From the NCBI RefSeq assembly GCF_902459695.1, contig NZ_CABPRZ010000031.1, forward strand, positions 1 through 64,000: a DNA stretch of 64,000 bases. Reading direction: 5' to 3'. This document shows, in pieces, positions 1-14,031 of the stretch; position 1 is the first letter of the stretch, and each line of letters starts with the position of its first letter. This DNA is from Pandoraea terrae (lineage in GTDB: Bacteria; Pseudomonadota; Gammaproteobacteria; Burkholderiales; Burkholderiaceae). A program made the translations under genes and the position numbers. The notes beneath the pieces are model-generated. The model was not told the origin of the DNA and made no database searches. It saw only the letters and a list, made by a program, of their open reading frames with translations.

Positions 1-244
1 CGAGGCCGCCGGCCGCGCCACCGCCGCCGAGGAGCCCGCCGAGTGCGCCGCCGGCCCCGCCTGCACCGCCGAGCAGACTGCCCAGCGAACCGAGCAGGCC
101 ACCACCTTCGCCGCCCGGCCCTTGTGCTTGACTCGAGCGGCTGGCGATCATCGCCAACAGCCCCATCAGAAGCAGCGCACGCGTGTTACCGCCGCCGCTG
201 CCGGTATTGCCGGACGAACCGAGGATGGAATCGAGCAAGCCCAT
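1..244 (-). CDS. YidB family (DUF937) protein, partial
   Basis: Only the first 81 codons lie in the window; the gene runs off the left edge. The start MGLLDSILGSSG is typical of YidB-like DUF937 proteins. A short hydrophobic stretch follows (ALLLMGLLAMIA, about residues 23-34), then a Gly/Leu/Ala-rich repetitive section (LLGG and GGAGG units from residue 50 on). The ATG has a good Shine-Dalgarno sequence (AAGGAGA, five bases upstream). The family's function is unknown. The conserved C-terminal domain is outside the window, so the call rests on the N-terminus and composition. It lies downstream of rsmE on the same strand. Confidence 0.75.
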   Translation of the reverse strand, partial: MGLLDSILGSSGNTGSGGGNTRALLLMGLLAMIASRSSQAQGPGGEGGGLLGSLGSLLGGAGGAGGALGGLLGGGGAAGGL

Positions 245-383
245 GGCGATCTCCTTGTGGCCCTGATTGGCCGTGGATGGCTGCGTGGAACTGCAAAGTG
301 GCCGGGAATGGCCGGAACTGACAGCAACGACAGGGAATGCGGTGAGGGTGAACGGTGTCGGGGCGAATGCCGGCGAACACCGC

Positions 384-1115
384 CTACCAGCCGCCCCAGC
401 GGGCGGCCAGCGCGGCCAGCACGGCGATGCCCGCGGTTTCGGTGCGCAACACCCGCCGCCCGAGCCGAATGCCGGTAAAGCCGGCCTTTCGGGCTGCCAT
501 CTCTTCGTTGTCCGTCAATCCGCCTTCCGGGCCGAACAGCAGGGCGCCCCGGTCTTGCGGCGCATGCATGGGCAACGAATCGAAACCGACGTCTGCTCTT
601 GGTGACAATAGCACACGCCAATGACAATCCGTAGCGGCACCGCGTAACCATTCGTTCAACGAGAGAATGGGCAGGACAGCCGGGACGCGATTGCGGCCGC
701 ACTGTTCGCACGCGGCCTCGACGATCGCCTGCCAGTGTGCAACGCGCTTGACCGCGCGCTCGCCGTCGAGCCGCGTGACGGAACGTTCTGCCGCAATCGG
801 CTGAATGGCCGCCACGCCAAGTTCGACGGCCTTCTCGATCAGCCAGTCCATCTTGTCGCCGCCTGCGATACCTTGGGCGAGCGTGACATGATACGGCGCC
901 TCGGCCTCCACCGGCACATGTTCCACAATCTGTGCGGTTGCGCGTTTCTTGCCGATCTCGAGCAATCCGGCGCGATACTCGCCGCCCTGGCCGTTGAACA
1001 GGGTAATGGCGTCGTCGACCTGCAGGCGCAACACTTGAACGTGGCGAACCACGTTGTCGGGAAGCTCGACGGGCATGCCGGCGGCGAGGGGAGCATCGAT
1101 GAAAAAGCGTGGCAT
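384..1115 (-). CDS. rsmE: 16S rRNA (uracil-1498-N3)-methyltransferase RsmE
   Basis: A 243-residue SPOUT-class methyltransferase that uses S-adenosylmethionine to methylate N3 of U1498 in 16S rRNA of the 30S subunit. The N-terminal PUA-like RNA-binding part starts MPRFFID (residues 1-70). The knotted catalytic domain carries EQCGR (137-141), GPEGG (195-199) and LGRRVLRTETA (218-228), the last forming the SAM-binding trefoil knot. Length is normal for the family. The frame stays open upstream, but the ATG at MPRFF matches the family start. The next gene upstream on this strand is the VOC protein. Confidence 0.95.
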   Translation of the reverse strand: MPRFFIDAPLAAGMPVELPDNVVRHVQVLRLQVDDAITLFNGQGGEYRAGLLEIGKKRATAQIVEHVPVEAEAPYHVTLAQGIAGGDKMDWLIEKAVELGVAAIQPIAAERSVTRLDGERAVKRVAHWQAIVEAACEQCGRNRVPAVLPILSLNEWLRGAATDCHWRVLLSPRADVGFDSLPMHAPQDRGALLFGPEGGLTDNEEMAARKAGFTGIRLGRRVLRTETAGIAVLAALAARWGGW

Positions 1116-1207
1116 GGCGAACGGGCCGGCGGTGAGATTGCCCGCAGAGTAGCAGCGTCCTACGCGCCGCTCAAGCCCGCTCCGGCGGTGCGACGCGTCT
1201 CGCGCGT

Positions 1208-1630
1208 TCAAGCACGCGCGGTCACTGGCTTGGCGAAGCCCCAACGGTAGCCGTCGGGATCCTCGAGCTGGCAGAAGCGGTCTCCCCAGAACTGGTCCTC
1301 GGGCGGCATGATGCCGCGCGCGCCCTCGGCGGTTGCGCGGGCGTAATGCGCATCGACGTCGTCGCAATAGACGTAAAAGCTCTGCGAAGCTTCGATGCCG
1401 GCGCTTTTCGGCGATTTCGCGGTGCTCCCGAACGCACCTTCAGGCGCGAACATCAGAATCAGCTGTCCCTTGTAGAACATTTCGACATGCATGACGGCGC
1501 CGTCGTCGTCGACCTGATCGTGCAGCGTGAAGCCGAAGGCCCGCTGATAGAAGTCTACGGCCTTGCGCGCGTTTCGCACGGTCAGGTACGGCGTCAGCCA
1601 CGGCACATGGGCCGGACGGGAATCGGACAT
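1208..1630 (-). CDS. VOC family (glyoxalase/bleomycin-resistance fold) protein
   Basis: A 140-residue single-domain vicinal oxygen chelate protein. It begins with a short leader and then WLTPYLTVRNARKAVDFYQRAF, typical of the PhnB/YaeR-like branch, and ends with QLEDPDGYRWGF, the second betaalphabetabetabeta metal-site half. An acidic residue in VMHVEMFYKG and one in the last strand could bind metal, but the usual first-strand histidine is not obvious, so an enzymatic role is uncertain. It lies between a spermidine-synthase-like gene and rsmE with no tight coupling. Substrate is not predictable from sequence. Confidence 0.85.
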   Translation of the reverse strand: MSDSRPAHVPWLTPYLTVRNARKAVDFYQRAFGFTLHDQVDDDGAVMHVEMFYKGQLILMFAPEGAFGSTAKSPKSAGIEASQSFYVYCDDVDAHYARATAEGARGIMPPEDQFWGDRFCQLEDPDGYRWGFAKPVTARA

Positions 1631-1740
1631 GGGGGCCTCCTGTCGTCGTCGCAGAGCGCTACAAGGGTAAATATACCTGCGCGGCGTGCCGGCGCCGCGC
1701 GGATTTGGCGTTGGACGTGTTCACGCGCCTGTCGGTTCCG

Positions 1741-2703
1741 TCACGCGAGCAGGGCGGCAACATCGGCCGTGAGCGAAAACAGCGATGCGTGCCGAGCGCC
1801 GTCGTAATGGCGCAGCGGGCCGATGCCGTGCTGTACCAGAGCCTTCGCGGCCGCTCGGGATGACAGGGCGACGGGGTCGACGGTATCGCTGGCGCAGGCC
1901 AAGGCCCATAGCGCGCCGTACAGCGGCACGTAGGCGGTCATCGGACGGACGATCCGGAAGTGCCGCCGCAATGCCGCGAGCATCCGGCGCACCGCCGCCG
2001 TCTGGTGCCAGGGCGCGCCGAGTTGCAGCGCGATGGCGCCGCCGGGCGCCAGCACGTCCTTGACACGCGCGAAGAAGGCGTCGCCATGCAAGGACGCGGC
2101 GATCCCGTCGGGTTCCGTCAAGTCGAAGATGATCCCATCGAAATGCGCCCCGTGCGCGTGTGCCGTATCCACGTAGGCCACGGCGTCGCCTGGCGCGAGC
2201 AGGGTGCGCGGATCGTCGAAGGCGCCATCGGCCAGGCTCGGCAAATAACGCTGCGTCATCGCGACGACGGCCGCGTCGAGCTCCGCGACGACGACGGATG
2301 CAACCCCGCTGTAGCGCAGGACTTCCCGGGCTGAGCCGCCGTCGCCGCCGCCGAGAATCAGCACGCGCTGCACGGCGCCATGGGCGAGCAGCAGCGGGTG
2401 CACCATGCATTCGTGGCAAATGTGGGCGTCGGCCAGCGAGGCCATGAACCGGCCATCGAGGCGGTAGGCGCGCCCCAGGGCGTCGGTGTCGATGACCTCG
2501 ATGCGTTGATGCGGCGTGTCGATCGATGCGACGCGGCGGCCGGTGAATCCGTACGTGACATGCGGGGACAATGGCGACAAAAAGGTTTCGCCGGCTGCCC
2601 TGATCCCGGACGCGGCCCCGCGCCCGGAATCGGACGGCACCGTCTCTCCACGGGGGGTGTCCGCCCCCGGAGATGACGGCAGGACGGGAGGTTTTGACGT
2701 CAT
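1741..2703 (-). CDS. Spermidine synthase-like polyamine aminopropyltransferase
   Basis: A 320-residue class I methyltransferase-fold protein of the spermidine synthase family, which moves aminopropyl groups from decarboxylated SAM to amines. The nucleotide motif LGGGDGGSAREVLR lies near residues 117-130, followed by VVVAELD (139-143). HECMVHPLLLAHG just before it matches the conserved YHEM...HP segment. The catalytic loop, normally DSTDP, reads DLTEP here, so substrate range may differ from classical SpeE. The first 40 residues are a low-complexity Pro/Ser/Gly tail. I use the ATG at MTSKPP; an in-frame start 18 codons upstream is possible. It is divergent from tkt. Confidence 0.8.
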   Translation of the reverse strand: MTSKPPVLPSSPGADTPRGETVPSDSGRGAASGIRAAGETFLSPLSPHVTYGFTGRRVASIDTPHQRIEVIDTDALGRAYRLDGRFMASLADAHICHECMVHPLLLAHGAVQRVLILGGGDGGSAREVLRYSGVASVVVAELDAAVVAMTQRYLPSLADGAFDDPRTLLAPGDAVAYVDTAHAHGAHFDGIIFDLTEPDGIAASLHGDAFFARVKDVLAPGGAIALQLGAPWHQTAAVRRMLAALRRHFRIVRPMTAYVPLYGALWALACASDTVDPVALSSRAAAKALVQHGIGPLRHYDGARHASLFSLTADVAALLA

Positions 2704-2935
2704 CGCTACGTGATTTCCGGTGAAGTGGATGCGAAATGAACGGTAAGCGAACGGCAAACGAACGGCGAAGGCCGATCATCTTTCCATCATTCCACTTTCC
2801 CCTCATTTGGGGAAGTTGGCGGCCGTCGTCCCGGGGAGGGAGCGCATCTGGTAAAATCGTGGTCTTTCTCCGCATTTGATTTCGCGCGGCCGCCCGCGGC
2901 ACCCGAGGGCAAGCCCGCTCATCCGGTTGGTCACC

Positions 2936-4960
2936 ATGACGAATTCTTCTACTGCTTCCGCCGCGCTGATGGCCAACGCCATTCGCGTCCTTTCCATGGA
3001 CGCCGTCCAACAGGCCAATTCCGGGCACCCGGGGGCGCCGATGGGCATGGCCGACATCGCGGTTGCGTTGTGGGGCCGACATCTCAAGCATAATCCGGTG
3101 AATCCGCATTGGGCCGATCGCGACCGCTTCGTGCTGTCGAACGGTCACGGCTCCATGCTGATTTACTCGCTGCTGCACCTGACCGGCTACGATCTGCCGA
3201 TCGACGAGCTCAAGCACTTCCGGCAGTTGCACAGCAAGACGCCGGGCCACCCCGAAGTGGGCATCACGCCGGGCGTCGAGACGACCACGGGCCCGCTCGG
3301 CCAAGGCATTACGAATGCGGTCGGTTTCGCGCTCGCCGAAGCGTTGCTTGCCAAGGAGTTCAACAAGCCGGAAGCATCGATTGTCGACCACTTCACATAT
3401 GCATTCCTCGGCGACGGCTGCCTGATGGAAGGCATCTCGCATGAAGCCTGTTCGCTGGCCGGCACGCTGCGCCTGAACAAGCTGATCGCGCTGTACGACG
3501 ACAACGGGATCTCGATCGACGGTGATGTCGAATACTGGTTTGCCGACGACACGCCGAAGCGCTTCGAAGCTTACGGCTGGAACGTGATTCGCGGCATCGA
3601 CGGTCACGATGCCGACGCGGTCGACGCCGCGATCGCGCAGGCGAAGCAATCGGATCGTCCGACGCTGATCTGCTGCAAGACGCTGATCGGCAAGGGCGCG
3701 CCGAACAAGCAAGGCGGACACGACGTGCACGGCGCGCCGCTCGGCGCCGACGAAATTGCCGCCACGCGCGCCGCACTGGGCTGGACCAACGCGCCGTTCG
3801 AAGTGCCGGCCGAAGTTTACGCCGCCTGGGACGCGAAGGCGGCAGGCGCCAAGGCCGAAGCGGCCTGGGACGACAAATTCAACGCCTACGCCCGTGCATA
3901 TCCGCGTGAAGCGAACGAGTTCGTACGCCGCATGAAGGGCGAACTGCCGGGCGACTGGAAGGCCGCGACCGAAGCGCTGATCGCGCGCACCAATGAAAAG
4001 GCCGAGACGGTGGCCACGCGCAAGGCGTCGCAACTCGCGATCGAAGGCCTTGCTGCCGTGTTGCCCGAGTTTCTCGGCGGCTCCGCCGACCTGACGGGCT
4101 CGAACCTCACCAACTGGAAGGCGAGCAAGGCCGTGCGCGCCAACGCCGAGGGTGTGCAGTCCGGCAATCACATCAACTATGGCGTGCGCGAATTCGGCAT
4201 GAGCGCCATCCTGAACGGTATCGCGCTGCATGGCGGGTTCATCCCGTTCGGCGGCACCTTCCTGACGTTCTCCGACTACAGCCGCAATGCGTTGCGCATG
4301 GCGGCGCTGATGAAGCTGCGCTCGATCTTCGTGTTCACGCACGATTCGATCGGCCTCGGCGAAGACGGTCCGACCCACCAGTCGATCGAGCACGTGTCGA
4401 GCCTGCGCCTGATCCCGCAAATGGACGTCTGGCGTCCGTGCGATACCGTGGAGTCGGCCGCTGCCTGGGTTTTCGCCGTGGAACGCAATACCGCCGCCGA
4501 CAGCGGCCCGAGCGCGCTGATCTTCTCGCGCCAGAACCTGCCGTTCGTGCCGCGAGACGCCGAACAGATCGCCGCGATCCGTCGTGGCGGCTACGTGCTG
4601 CGCGACGCGAAGGATGCCAAGGTCGTGCTGATCGCGACGGGCTCGGAAATCGATCTGGCGCTAAAGGCCGCCGAGGCGCTGGCAGCCGTTGGCGTGGCTG
4701 CGCGCGTCGTTTCGATGCCGTCGACCAATGTATTCGACCGTCAGGACAAGGCGTACCGCGAGAGCGTGCTGCCGCGCGGCGTGCCGCGTGTGGCCATCGA
4801 GGCCGGCGTGACCAGCTTCTGGCACAAGTATGTCGGCCTGGAAGGCGGTGTGGTCGGCATCGACACCTTCGGCGAGTCGGCTCCGGCCGGCGTGCTGTTC
4901 AAACACTTCGGCTTCACCGTCGACCATGTGGTCTCGACGGCCAAGTCCGTGATCGGCTGA
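2936..4960 (+). CDS. tkt: Transketolase
   Basis: A 674-residue thiamine-diphosphate enzyme that moves two-carbon ketol units in the non-oxidative pentose phosphate and Calvin pathways. Visible landmarks are [10 protein letters not shown] (28-37, substrate His31), [11 protein letters not shown] (67-77), the ThDP/Mg motif GDGCLMEG (159-166), the cofactor-activating glutamate in NYGVREFGM, and [14 protein letters not shown] with its substrate-binding histidines. Length is that of bacterial TktA. The ATG at MTNSS is chosen because alignable sequence starts there; the frame is open 20 codons upstream. gap follows after 28 bases, so the pair is probably one sugar-phosphate operon. Confidence 0.97.
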   Translation: MTNSSTASAALMANAIRVLSMDAVQQANSGHPGAPMGMADIAVALWGRHLKHNPVNPHWADRDRFVLSNGHGSMLIYSLLHLTGYDLPIDELKHFRQLHSKTPGHPEVGITPGVETTTGPLGQGITNAVGFALAEALLAKEFNKPEASIVDHFTYAFLGDGCLMEGISHEACSLAGTLRLNKLIALYDDNGISIDGDVEYWFADDTPKRFEAYGWNVIRGIDGHDADAVDAAIAQAKQSDRPTLICCKTLIGKGAPNKQGGHDVHGAPLGADEIAATRAALGWTNAPFEVPAEVYAAWDAKAAGAKAEAAWDDKFNAYARAYPREANEFVRRMKGELPGDWKAATEALIARTNEKAETVATRKASQLAIEGLAAVLPEFLGGSADLTGSNLTNWKASKAVRANAEGVQSGNHINYGVREFGMSAILNGIALHGGFIPFGGTFLTFSDYSRNALRMAALMKLRSIFVFTHDSIGLGEDGPTHQSIEHVSSLRLIPQMDVWRPCDTVESAAAWVFAVERNTAADSGPSALIFSRQNLPFVPRDAEQIAAIRRGGYVLRDAKDAKVVLIATGSEIDLALKAAEALAAVGVAARVVSMPSTNVFDRQDKAYRESVLPRGVPRVAIEAGVTSFWHKYVGLEGGVVGIDTFGESAPAGVLFKHFGFTVDHVVSTAKSVIG

Positions 4961-4988
4961 TTTTCATTTGACCTTACGGAGAACCCCC

Positions 4989-5999
4989 ATGACTATTCGC
5001 GTCGCAATCAACGGTTACGGTCGTATCGGCCGCAACGTCCTGCGTGCCCATTACGAAGGCGGCAAGAAGCATGACATCGAGATCGTCGCCATCAACGACC
5101 TCGGCAACGCTCAGACCAATGCGCACCTGACGCAATACGACACCGCCCACGGCAAGTTCCCGGGCACGGTGTCGGTTGACGGCGACTTCATGGTCGTCAA
5201 CGGCGACAAGATTCGCGTGCTGGCCAACCGGAACCCGGCCGAACTGCCGTGGGGCGAGCTCGGTGTCGACGTCGTGCTCGAGTGCACGGGCTTCTTCACC
5301 ACGAAGGAAAAGGCTGGCGCGCACATCCTGGGCGGCGCGAAGAAGGTGATCATTTCGGCCCCGGGCGGCAAGGATGTCGACGCGACCGTCGTGTTCGGCG
5401 TGAACGAAGGTGTGCTGAAGTCGACCGACACGGTCATCTCGAACGCATCGTGCACGACCAACTGCCTGGCGCCGCTGGTCAAGCCGCTGCACGAAAAAAT
5501 CGGTGTCGAGAACGGCCTGATGACGACGGTCCACGCCTACACCAACGACCAGGTGTTGACGGACGTCTATCACGAAGACCTGCGCCGCGCACGTTCGGCC
5601 ACGATGAGCATGATCCCGACGAAGACCGGCGCCGCTTCGGCCGTCGGCCTGGTGCTGCCGGAACTGAACGGCAAGCTCGACGGTTTCGCGATCCGCGTGC
5701 CGACGATCAACGTGTCGATCGTCGACCTGTCGTTCATCGCATCGCGCGACACGACCGTCGATGAAGTCAACGCGATTCTCAAGGAAGCCGCTGAAGGCCC
5801 GCTGAAGGCGATCGCCACGTACACGACGGCGCCGCTGGTCTCGGTCGACTTCAACCACAACCCGGCGTCGTCGAACTTCGACGGTTCGCTCACGAAGGTG
5901 TCGGGCCGCCTGGTGAAGGTCACGTCGTGGTACGACAACGAGTGGGGCTTCTCCAACCGCATGCTCGACACGACTGTCGCGCTAATGAGCGCGAAGTAA
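4989..5999 (+). CDS. gap: Glyceraldehyde-3-phosphate dehydrogenase, type I
   Basis: A 336-residue NAD-dependent enzyme converting glyceraldehyde-3-phosphate and phosphate to 1,3-bisphosphoglycerate in central carbon metabolism. The N-terminal Rossmann motif [10 protein letters not shown] covers residues 7-16. The catalytic cysteine is Cys155 in [12 protein letters not shown] and the assisting histidine is His182 in [10 protein letters not shown]. The C-terminus has [13 protein letters not shown]. Acidic Asp38 in INDLGN after the second strand fits NAD preference. The start is the ATG after a GGAG-like site (acggagaaccccc). A strong terminator lies 17 bases after the stop, ending the tkt-gap unit. 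Confidence 0.98.
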   Translation: MTIRVAINGYGRIGRNVLRAHYEGGKKHDIEIVAINDLGNAQTNAHLTQYDTAHGKFPGTVSVDGDFMVVNGDKIRVLANRNPAELPWGELGVDVVLECTGFFTTKEKAGAHILGGAKKVIISAPGGKDVDATVVFGVNEGVLKSTDTVISNASCTTNCLAPLVKPLHEKIGVENGLMTTVHAYTNDQVLTDVYHEDLRRARSATMSMIPTKTGAASAVGLVLPELNGKLDGFAIRVPTINVSIVDLSFIASRDTTVDEVNAILKEAAEGPLKAIATYTTAPLVSVDFNHNPASSNFDGSLTKVSGRLVKVTSWYDNEWGFSNRMLDTTVALMSAK

Positions 6000-6015
6000 G
6001 CGTTTGTCAGGCAAA

Positions 6016-6046
6016 AAAAACCGCTGTCGTCGAGACAGCGGTTTTT
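6016..6046. terminator. Bidirectional intrinsic terminator between gap and fur
   Basis: A perfect 13-base-pair stem (AAAAACCGCTGTC paired with GACAGCGGTTTTT) around a five-base loop, with an A-run on the left and a T-run on the right. It can therefore end transcription from both sides. It lies 17 bases after the gap stop and about 50 bases after the fur stop, in the convergent gap/fur interval. Confidence 0.92.
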
Positions 6047-6095
6047 CATTTTTGGGCGTCGACTCAAAGCCCGGCGGTGCCCATTGCAGCGCCGG

Positions 6096-6527
6096 TCAGG
6101 TTTTTCCGCGGTGCGGGCAGGGGTCCTTCGTGCAACTGCCGTACATCGCCAGCGAGTGCTCCTGCAGCGCGAAACCGCGCTCCTTGGCAATCAGCTTCTG
6201 GCGTCGCTCGATCTCCGCGTCGAAAAATTCTTCGACGCGTCCGCAGTCCATGCAGACCAGATGGTCATGGTGATGCCCTTCGTTCAGCTCGAAAACGGCC
6301 TTGCCCGATTCGAAATTGCTGCGTGAGAGCAAGCCTGCCTGTTCAAACTGCGTCAGGACGCGGTAGACAGTGGCCAGGCCGATGTCGAGGTTTTCGCCGA
6401 GCAGGTGTCGGTAGACGTCTTCGGCGGTTAGATGGCGCACCTCGCTATTCTGAAAAATCTCCAGAATCTTGAGGCGCGGAAGCGTGGCTTTCAGTCCGAT
6501 ATTTTTCAGATCGGCGGGATTCGGCAT
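6096..6527 (-). CDS. fur: Ferric uptake regulator Fur
   Basis: A 143-residue iron-responsive repressor. The N-terminal winged helix (residues 1-80) has [12 protein letters not shown] and [16 protein letters not shown], the DNA-recognition helix. The metal/dimer domain has HHHDH (85-89), the zinc cysteines Cys92 and Cys95 (VCMDCG), and a C-terminal pair, Cys132 and Cys137. Length and motifs fit true Fur rather than Zur or PerR. As in many beta- and gammaproteobacteria, it is transcribed away from bamE (omlA), with 124 bases between the start codons. A shared terminator separates it from gap. Confidence 0.95.
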   Translation of the reverse strand: MPNPADLKNIGLKATLPRLKILEIFQNSEVRHLTAEDVYRHLLGENLDIGLATVYRVLTQFEQAGLLSRSNFESGKAVFELNEGHHHDHLVCMDCGRVEEFFDAEIERRQKLIAKERGFALQEHSLAMYGSCTKDPCPHRGKT

Positions 6528-6651
6528 CGCTCTACGTCCCTAGAGTACAATACAGCCCCAATAATAATGCCTTTTTGTCTTGCCCGGCGCAAACCGGTGC
6601 AACCTGGGCGGGATTTGTCCATCCGTCGTACTTTTTCTAAGCGAGTCAGAT

Positions 6652-8093
<1,442 letters not shown>

Positions 8094-8145
8094 CCCGAGG
8101 CCCGTCCGTGCTGTTCCGCTGCGCCGATTCCAGGCGCGGCGGCGT

Positions 8146-8151
8146 TATAAT
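8146..8151 (+). promoter_or_regulatory. leuS: Possible -10 element upstream of leuS
   Basis: A perfect TATAAT in the 158-base gap between dapB and leuS, about 100 bases before the leuS start. No convincing -35 hexamer lies 16-18 bases upstream, so this is a suggestion only. Confidence 0.3.
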
Positions 8152-8185
8152 CAACGTTTTCCCCCGGAATTGCCTCGTTTGCTGA

Positions 8186-10843
<2,658 letters not shown>

Positions 10844-10877
10844 GGTGCACAACATTCTGCTGCGGCAAGGAGCCGGC

Positions 10878-11393
10878 ATGTTTCGTACGATTTTCGGCTG
10901 GGTCACGGTGCTCGGCTGTGCGCTGCTGTTGACGGCATGCGGATTCGAGTTGCGCGGCGCGAGCGACTATGCCTTCAAGCGGCTGTATATCGCGTCGTCC
11001 AATACCCAGTTGTCCGTCGATATCCAGCGCAATATCCGATACGGCAGCAAGGGCACGGTGGTCGTCACTTCCCCCAAGGACGCCGACGCACGGCTGGAGA
11101 TCCTCAGCGTGTCGCAGAGCCGCGCTGCCGTGAGCCTGAACACGTCCGGGCAGGCGCGCGAGTATGAACTTTCGAGCATCACCACGTTTCAGCTCGTGAC
11201 GCCCGACGGCACGATTGTGATTCCGCGCAGTGAAATTCGGCTGGTTCGCAATTTGCCGTACAGCGACTCGGAATCTACCGCGCGCGACACGGAATCCGCG
11301 CTGTTGTATCGGGACATGTTGCGCGATACCGTCGATCAGATCATCCGTCGCATGGAAGCGGTCAAGGCAATGCCCGCGCCGTCCGCGAGCTGA
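10878..11393 (+). CDS. lptE: LPS-assembly lipoprotein LptE
   Basis: A 171-residue outer-membrane lipoprotein that plugs the LptD barrel and delivers LPS to the cell surface. The signal peptide ends in lipobox LTAC (lipidated Cys21), followed by GFELRG, the usual LptE start. The remainder is one alpha/beta domain with a long C-terminal helix (ALLYRDMLRDTVDQIIRRME). I chose the ATG with AAGGAG six bases upstream over a GTG 11 codons earlier. leuS-lptE-holA is a common proteobacterial order. The partner lptD is in this same window. Confidence 0.92.
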   Translation: MFRTIFGWVTVLGCALLLTACGFELRGASDYAFKRLYIASSNTQLSVDIQRNIRYGSKGTVVVTSPKDADARLEILSVSQSRAAVSLNTSGQAREYELSSITTFQLVTPDGTIVIPRSEIRLVRNLPYSDSESTARDTESALLYRDMLRDTVDQIIRRMEAVKAMPAPSAS

Positions 11394-11412
11394 TTCCCGG
11401 CGCCTGTCACTC

Positions 11413-12492
11413 ATGCAACTGCGTGCCGACGCGCTTGAAGCGCACCTCGCCAAGACACTTTCGCCGATCTATACGATCTACGGCGACGAGAGTCTGCTTG
11501 TGCAGGAGGCCGTCGATCGCGTGCGTGCCGCAGCGCGTGCCGGCGGGTTTACCGAGCGTGAGGTGCTGAGCGTCGAGCGTGGCTTCGATTGGGGCGCGCT
11601 GGCCAACGCCGGACAATCGATGTCGCTGTTTGGCGATCGCAAGCTGATCGAATTGCGGATTCCGGGCGGCAAGCCCGGGCGCGACGGCGGTGCGGCTTTG
11701 AAAACCTACGCCCAAGCCGCGGGCAGCGACGTGTTGACGATCGTGACGTTGCCGCGGCTCGATGGCCTGGCAACGAAATCCGATTGGTTCGGTGCGCTCG
11801 ATCGGGCAGGCACGACGATCAAGATCGATCCTGTCGACCGCCAACGCCTGCCGGACTGGATCGCCCAGCGATTGGCGGCGCAGGGACAGCGCGTGGCTGC
11901 CGGAGACGCGGGCCGCCGCGTATTGCAGTTCATTGCCGATCGGGTGGAAGGGAATCTCCTGGCTGCCCATCAGGAAATCCAGAAGCTCGGTCTCCTGTAT
12001 CCGGCCGGACCGATCGAGTTCGAGCAAGTGCAGGACGCGGTGCTCAACGTTGCCCGCTACGACGTGTTCAAACTCAGCGAAGCGGTGCTCGCCGGCGACG
12101 TTCCGAGGCTCGTACGTATGCTCGACGGGCTGCGCGGCGAAGGCGAGGCGGCGCCGTTGGTGCTTTGGGCGCTGACCGAAGAGGTCCGCACGCTCGCGCG
12201 CATCACCCGCGGCATGGCGGCCGGCAAGCCGCTGGCGGCGCTGCTGCGCGAATATCGGGTGTGGGGGCCGCGTGAACGCCTGATGGACCAGGCAGTGCGG
12301 CGCGTCACGCCGGAATCGCTCAATCGTGCGCTGTTGCTTGCGGCCCGTCTGGACCGTCAGGTCAAGGGGCTGCGTGCCGATGGCCTGCCCGCCGACCCTT
12401 GGGACGGCCTGCTTCAATTGGGCCTGATGCTGGTGGGCGAGCGACCGCCGCCGGCGCGGCCGCCGCGCGCGCCACGACCGGCGCACGCGTAG
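11413..12492 (+). CDS. holA: DNA polymerase III subunit delta
   Basis: A 359-residue clamp-loader subunit that opens the beta sliding clamp. It is an inactive AAA+ ATPase with no Walker motif. The N-terminus ([23 protein letters not shown]) and the central segment ([20 protein letters not shown]) are typical HolA sequences. The C-terminal collar helices end in a Pro/Arg-rich tail (last 15 residues). It starts 19 bases after the lptE stop, matching the conserved leuS-lptE-holA block. Confidence 0.94.
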   Translation: MQLRADALEAHLAKTLSPIYTIYGDESLLVQEAVDRVRAAARAGGFTEREVLSVERGFDWGALANAGQSMSLFGDRKLIELRIPGGKPGRDGGAALKTYAQAAGSDVLTIVTLPRLDGLATKSDWFGALDRAGTTIKIDPVDRQRLPDWIAQRLAAQGQRVAAGDAGRRVLQFIADRVEGNLLAAHQEIQKLGLLYPAGPIEFEQVQDAVLNVARYDVFKLSEAVLAGDVPRLVRMLDGLRGEGEAAPLVLWALTEEVRTLARITRGMAAGKPLAALLREYRVWGPRERLMDQAVRRVTPESLNRALLLAARLDRQVKGLRADGLPADPWDGLLQLGLMLVGERPPPARPPRAPRPAHA

Positions 12493-12649
12493 GGCCGCGC
12501 CCGCCCGATTCTCGCAGGCGCTGTTTGGTCCGGACGATGCCGGGCGCCAGGACGGCGGCCTGCGCGAAAACGCCATCAGGCGCACAATACGCCTGAACCC
12601 GATGCAACCGATACGCTTCGAACCGGCAGCCTTGCTGCCCGCAAAGACA

Positions 12650-13918
12650 ATGGACATTCAGCAATACATGCAAGCTCTCGGGCAACGTGCCCGCAACGCG
12701 TCCCGTGCCATGGCGCGCGCCGACAGCGCCGCGAAGAATCGCGCACTGCTGGCGATCGCCGACGCCATTGCACGCGATGCGTCGCGCCTGAAGGAAATCA
12801 ACCAGAAGGATCTGGCGCGCGCTCGCGCCAACGGCAACGACGCGGCCTTCATCGATCGCCTGACGCTGTCGGACAAGGCCCTGCAGACGATGATCGAAGG
12901 GCTTCGCCAGATCGCCGCGCTACCCGACCCTATCGGCGAAATCACCAACGTGCGCGTTCGTCCGACCGGCATTCAGGTCGGTCAGATGCGCGTGCCGCTT
13001 GGCGTCATCGGCATCATCTACGAGTCGCGTCCCAACGTGACCATCGATGCTGCGGCGTTGTGCCTGAAATCGGGCAACGCCACGATTCTGCGTGGCGGCT
13101 CGGAAGCGATCGAAAGCAACACGGCCTTGGCGGCACTGATCGCCGAAGGGCTGGCGTCGGCCGGGCTGCCGGGCGAGGCAGTGCAGGTCGTGGCCACGCC
13201 CGATCGCGCCGCCGTGGGTGAGTTGATCACGATGACGGCGCACGTCGACGTGATTGTGCCGCGCGGCGGCAAGAGCCTGATTGAGCGGCTCATGCGTGAC
13301 GCGCGCGTGCCCATGATCAAGCACCTCGACGGGATCTGCCACGTCTATGTCGACGGCCGCGCCGATCCGGTCAAGGCGAACGCCATCTGCGACAACGCGA
13401 AGACGCATCGTTACGGCACCTGCAACACGATGGAAACGCTGCTGGTCGACGTCGCGGCGCAGGCGCTGTTGCCTGAACTGGCGCGCACGATGCGTTCCAG
13501 GCAAGTCGAACTGCGCGCCTGTGAGCGCAGTTACGCCGTGCTTGAGGCCGCCGGCATCGATGGCATCAAGCACGCTGTCGAGGAGGACTGGTCGACGGAA
13601 TATCTGGCGCCGGTGCTGGCCGTGAAGATCGTTGACGGTCTCGACGCCGCCATCGACCACATCAACCATTACGGCTCGCATCACACCGACGCGATCGTGT
13701 CGGAAGACTATAGCGCGACCATGCGCTTTCTGCGGGAAGTCGATTCGGCCAGCGTCATGGTCAACGCCAGCACGCGCTTTGCCGACGGCTTCGAGTATGG
13801 CCTCGGCGCGGAAATCGGCATTTCGAACGACAAACTCCATGCGCGCGGCCCCGTGGGTCTCGAAGGCCTGACGAGTCTGAAGTATGTCGTCTTCGGCCAC
13901 GGCGAAGTGCGTCAGTAA
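12650..13918 (+). CDS. proA: Gamma-glutamyl phosphate reductase
   Basis: A 422-residue NADPH-dependent enzyme, second step of proline synthesis (gamma-glutamyl phosphate to glutamate semialdehyde). It has the aldehyde-dehydrogenase-like fold. Catalytic Cys258 lies in [13 protein letters not shown], and the cofactor loop includes [12 protein letters not shown]. The ATG at MDIQQYM is chosen; the frame is open 16 codons upstream. It follows holA after 157 bases and ends at a strong terminator shared with the convergent purH. Confidence 0.96.
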   Translation: MDIQQYMQALGQRARNASRAMARADSAAKNRALLAIADAIARDASRLKEINQKDLARARANGNDAAFIDRLTLSDKALQTMIEGLRQIAALPDPIGEITNVRVRPTGIQVGQMRVPLGVIGIIYESRPNVTIDAAALCLKSGNATILRGGSEAIESNTALAALIAEGLASAGLPGEAVQVVATPDRAAVGELITMTAHVDVIVPRGGKSLIERLMRDARVPMIKHLDGICHVYVDGRADPVKANAICDNAKTHRYGTCNTMETLLVDVAAQALLPELARTMRSRQVELRACERSYAVLEAAGIDGIKHAVEEDWSTEYLAPVLAVKIVDGLDAAIDHINHYGSHHTDAIVSEDYSATMRFLREVDSASVMVNASTRFADGFEYGLGAEIGISNDKLHARGPVGLEGLTSLKYVVFGHGEVRQ

Positions 13919-13980
13919 TCGCGAGAGGCGGCAGCCCCGTGTTCTGACGGCTCGACGGACGAAGCCGTACGCACCATGCA

Positions 13981-14011
13981 AAAGGCCGGCCCCGTGAGGG
14001 TGCCGGCCTTT
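13981..14011. terminator. Bidirectional terminator between proA and purH
   Basis: A perfect ten-base stem (AAAGGCCGGC with GCCGGCCTTT) around an 11-base loop, in the convergent gap between proA (plus) and purH (minus). The A/T ends are short, so it may be weaker than the gap/fur terminator. Confidence 0.8.
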
Positions 14012-14031
14012 GTTCAGCGGCTATCCGTCGA

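Noticed and set aside
1721-4420. 899-codon open frame on the minus strand opposite tkt
   Set aside because: It mirrors the tkt codon pattern in high-GC DNA, includes the real spermidine-synthase-like region out of frame, and its residues are Arg/Ala/Gly-rich with no family motifs.
6528-6651. Fur box in the fur/bamE gap
   Set aside because: The AATAATAAT stretch is A/T-rich but does not form the GATAAT-type inverted repeats of a Fur site.
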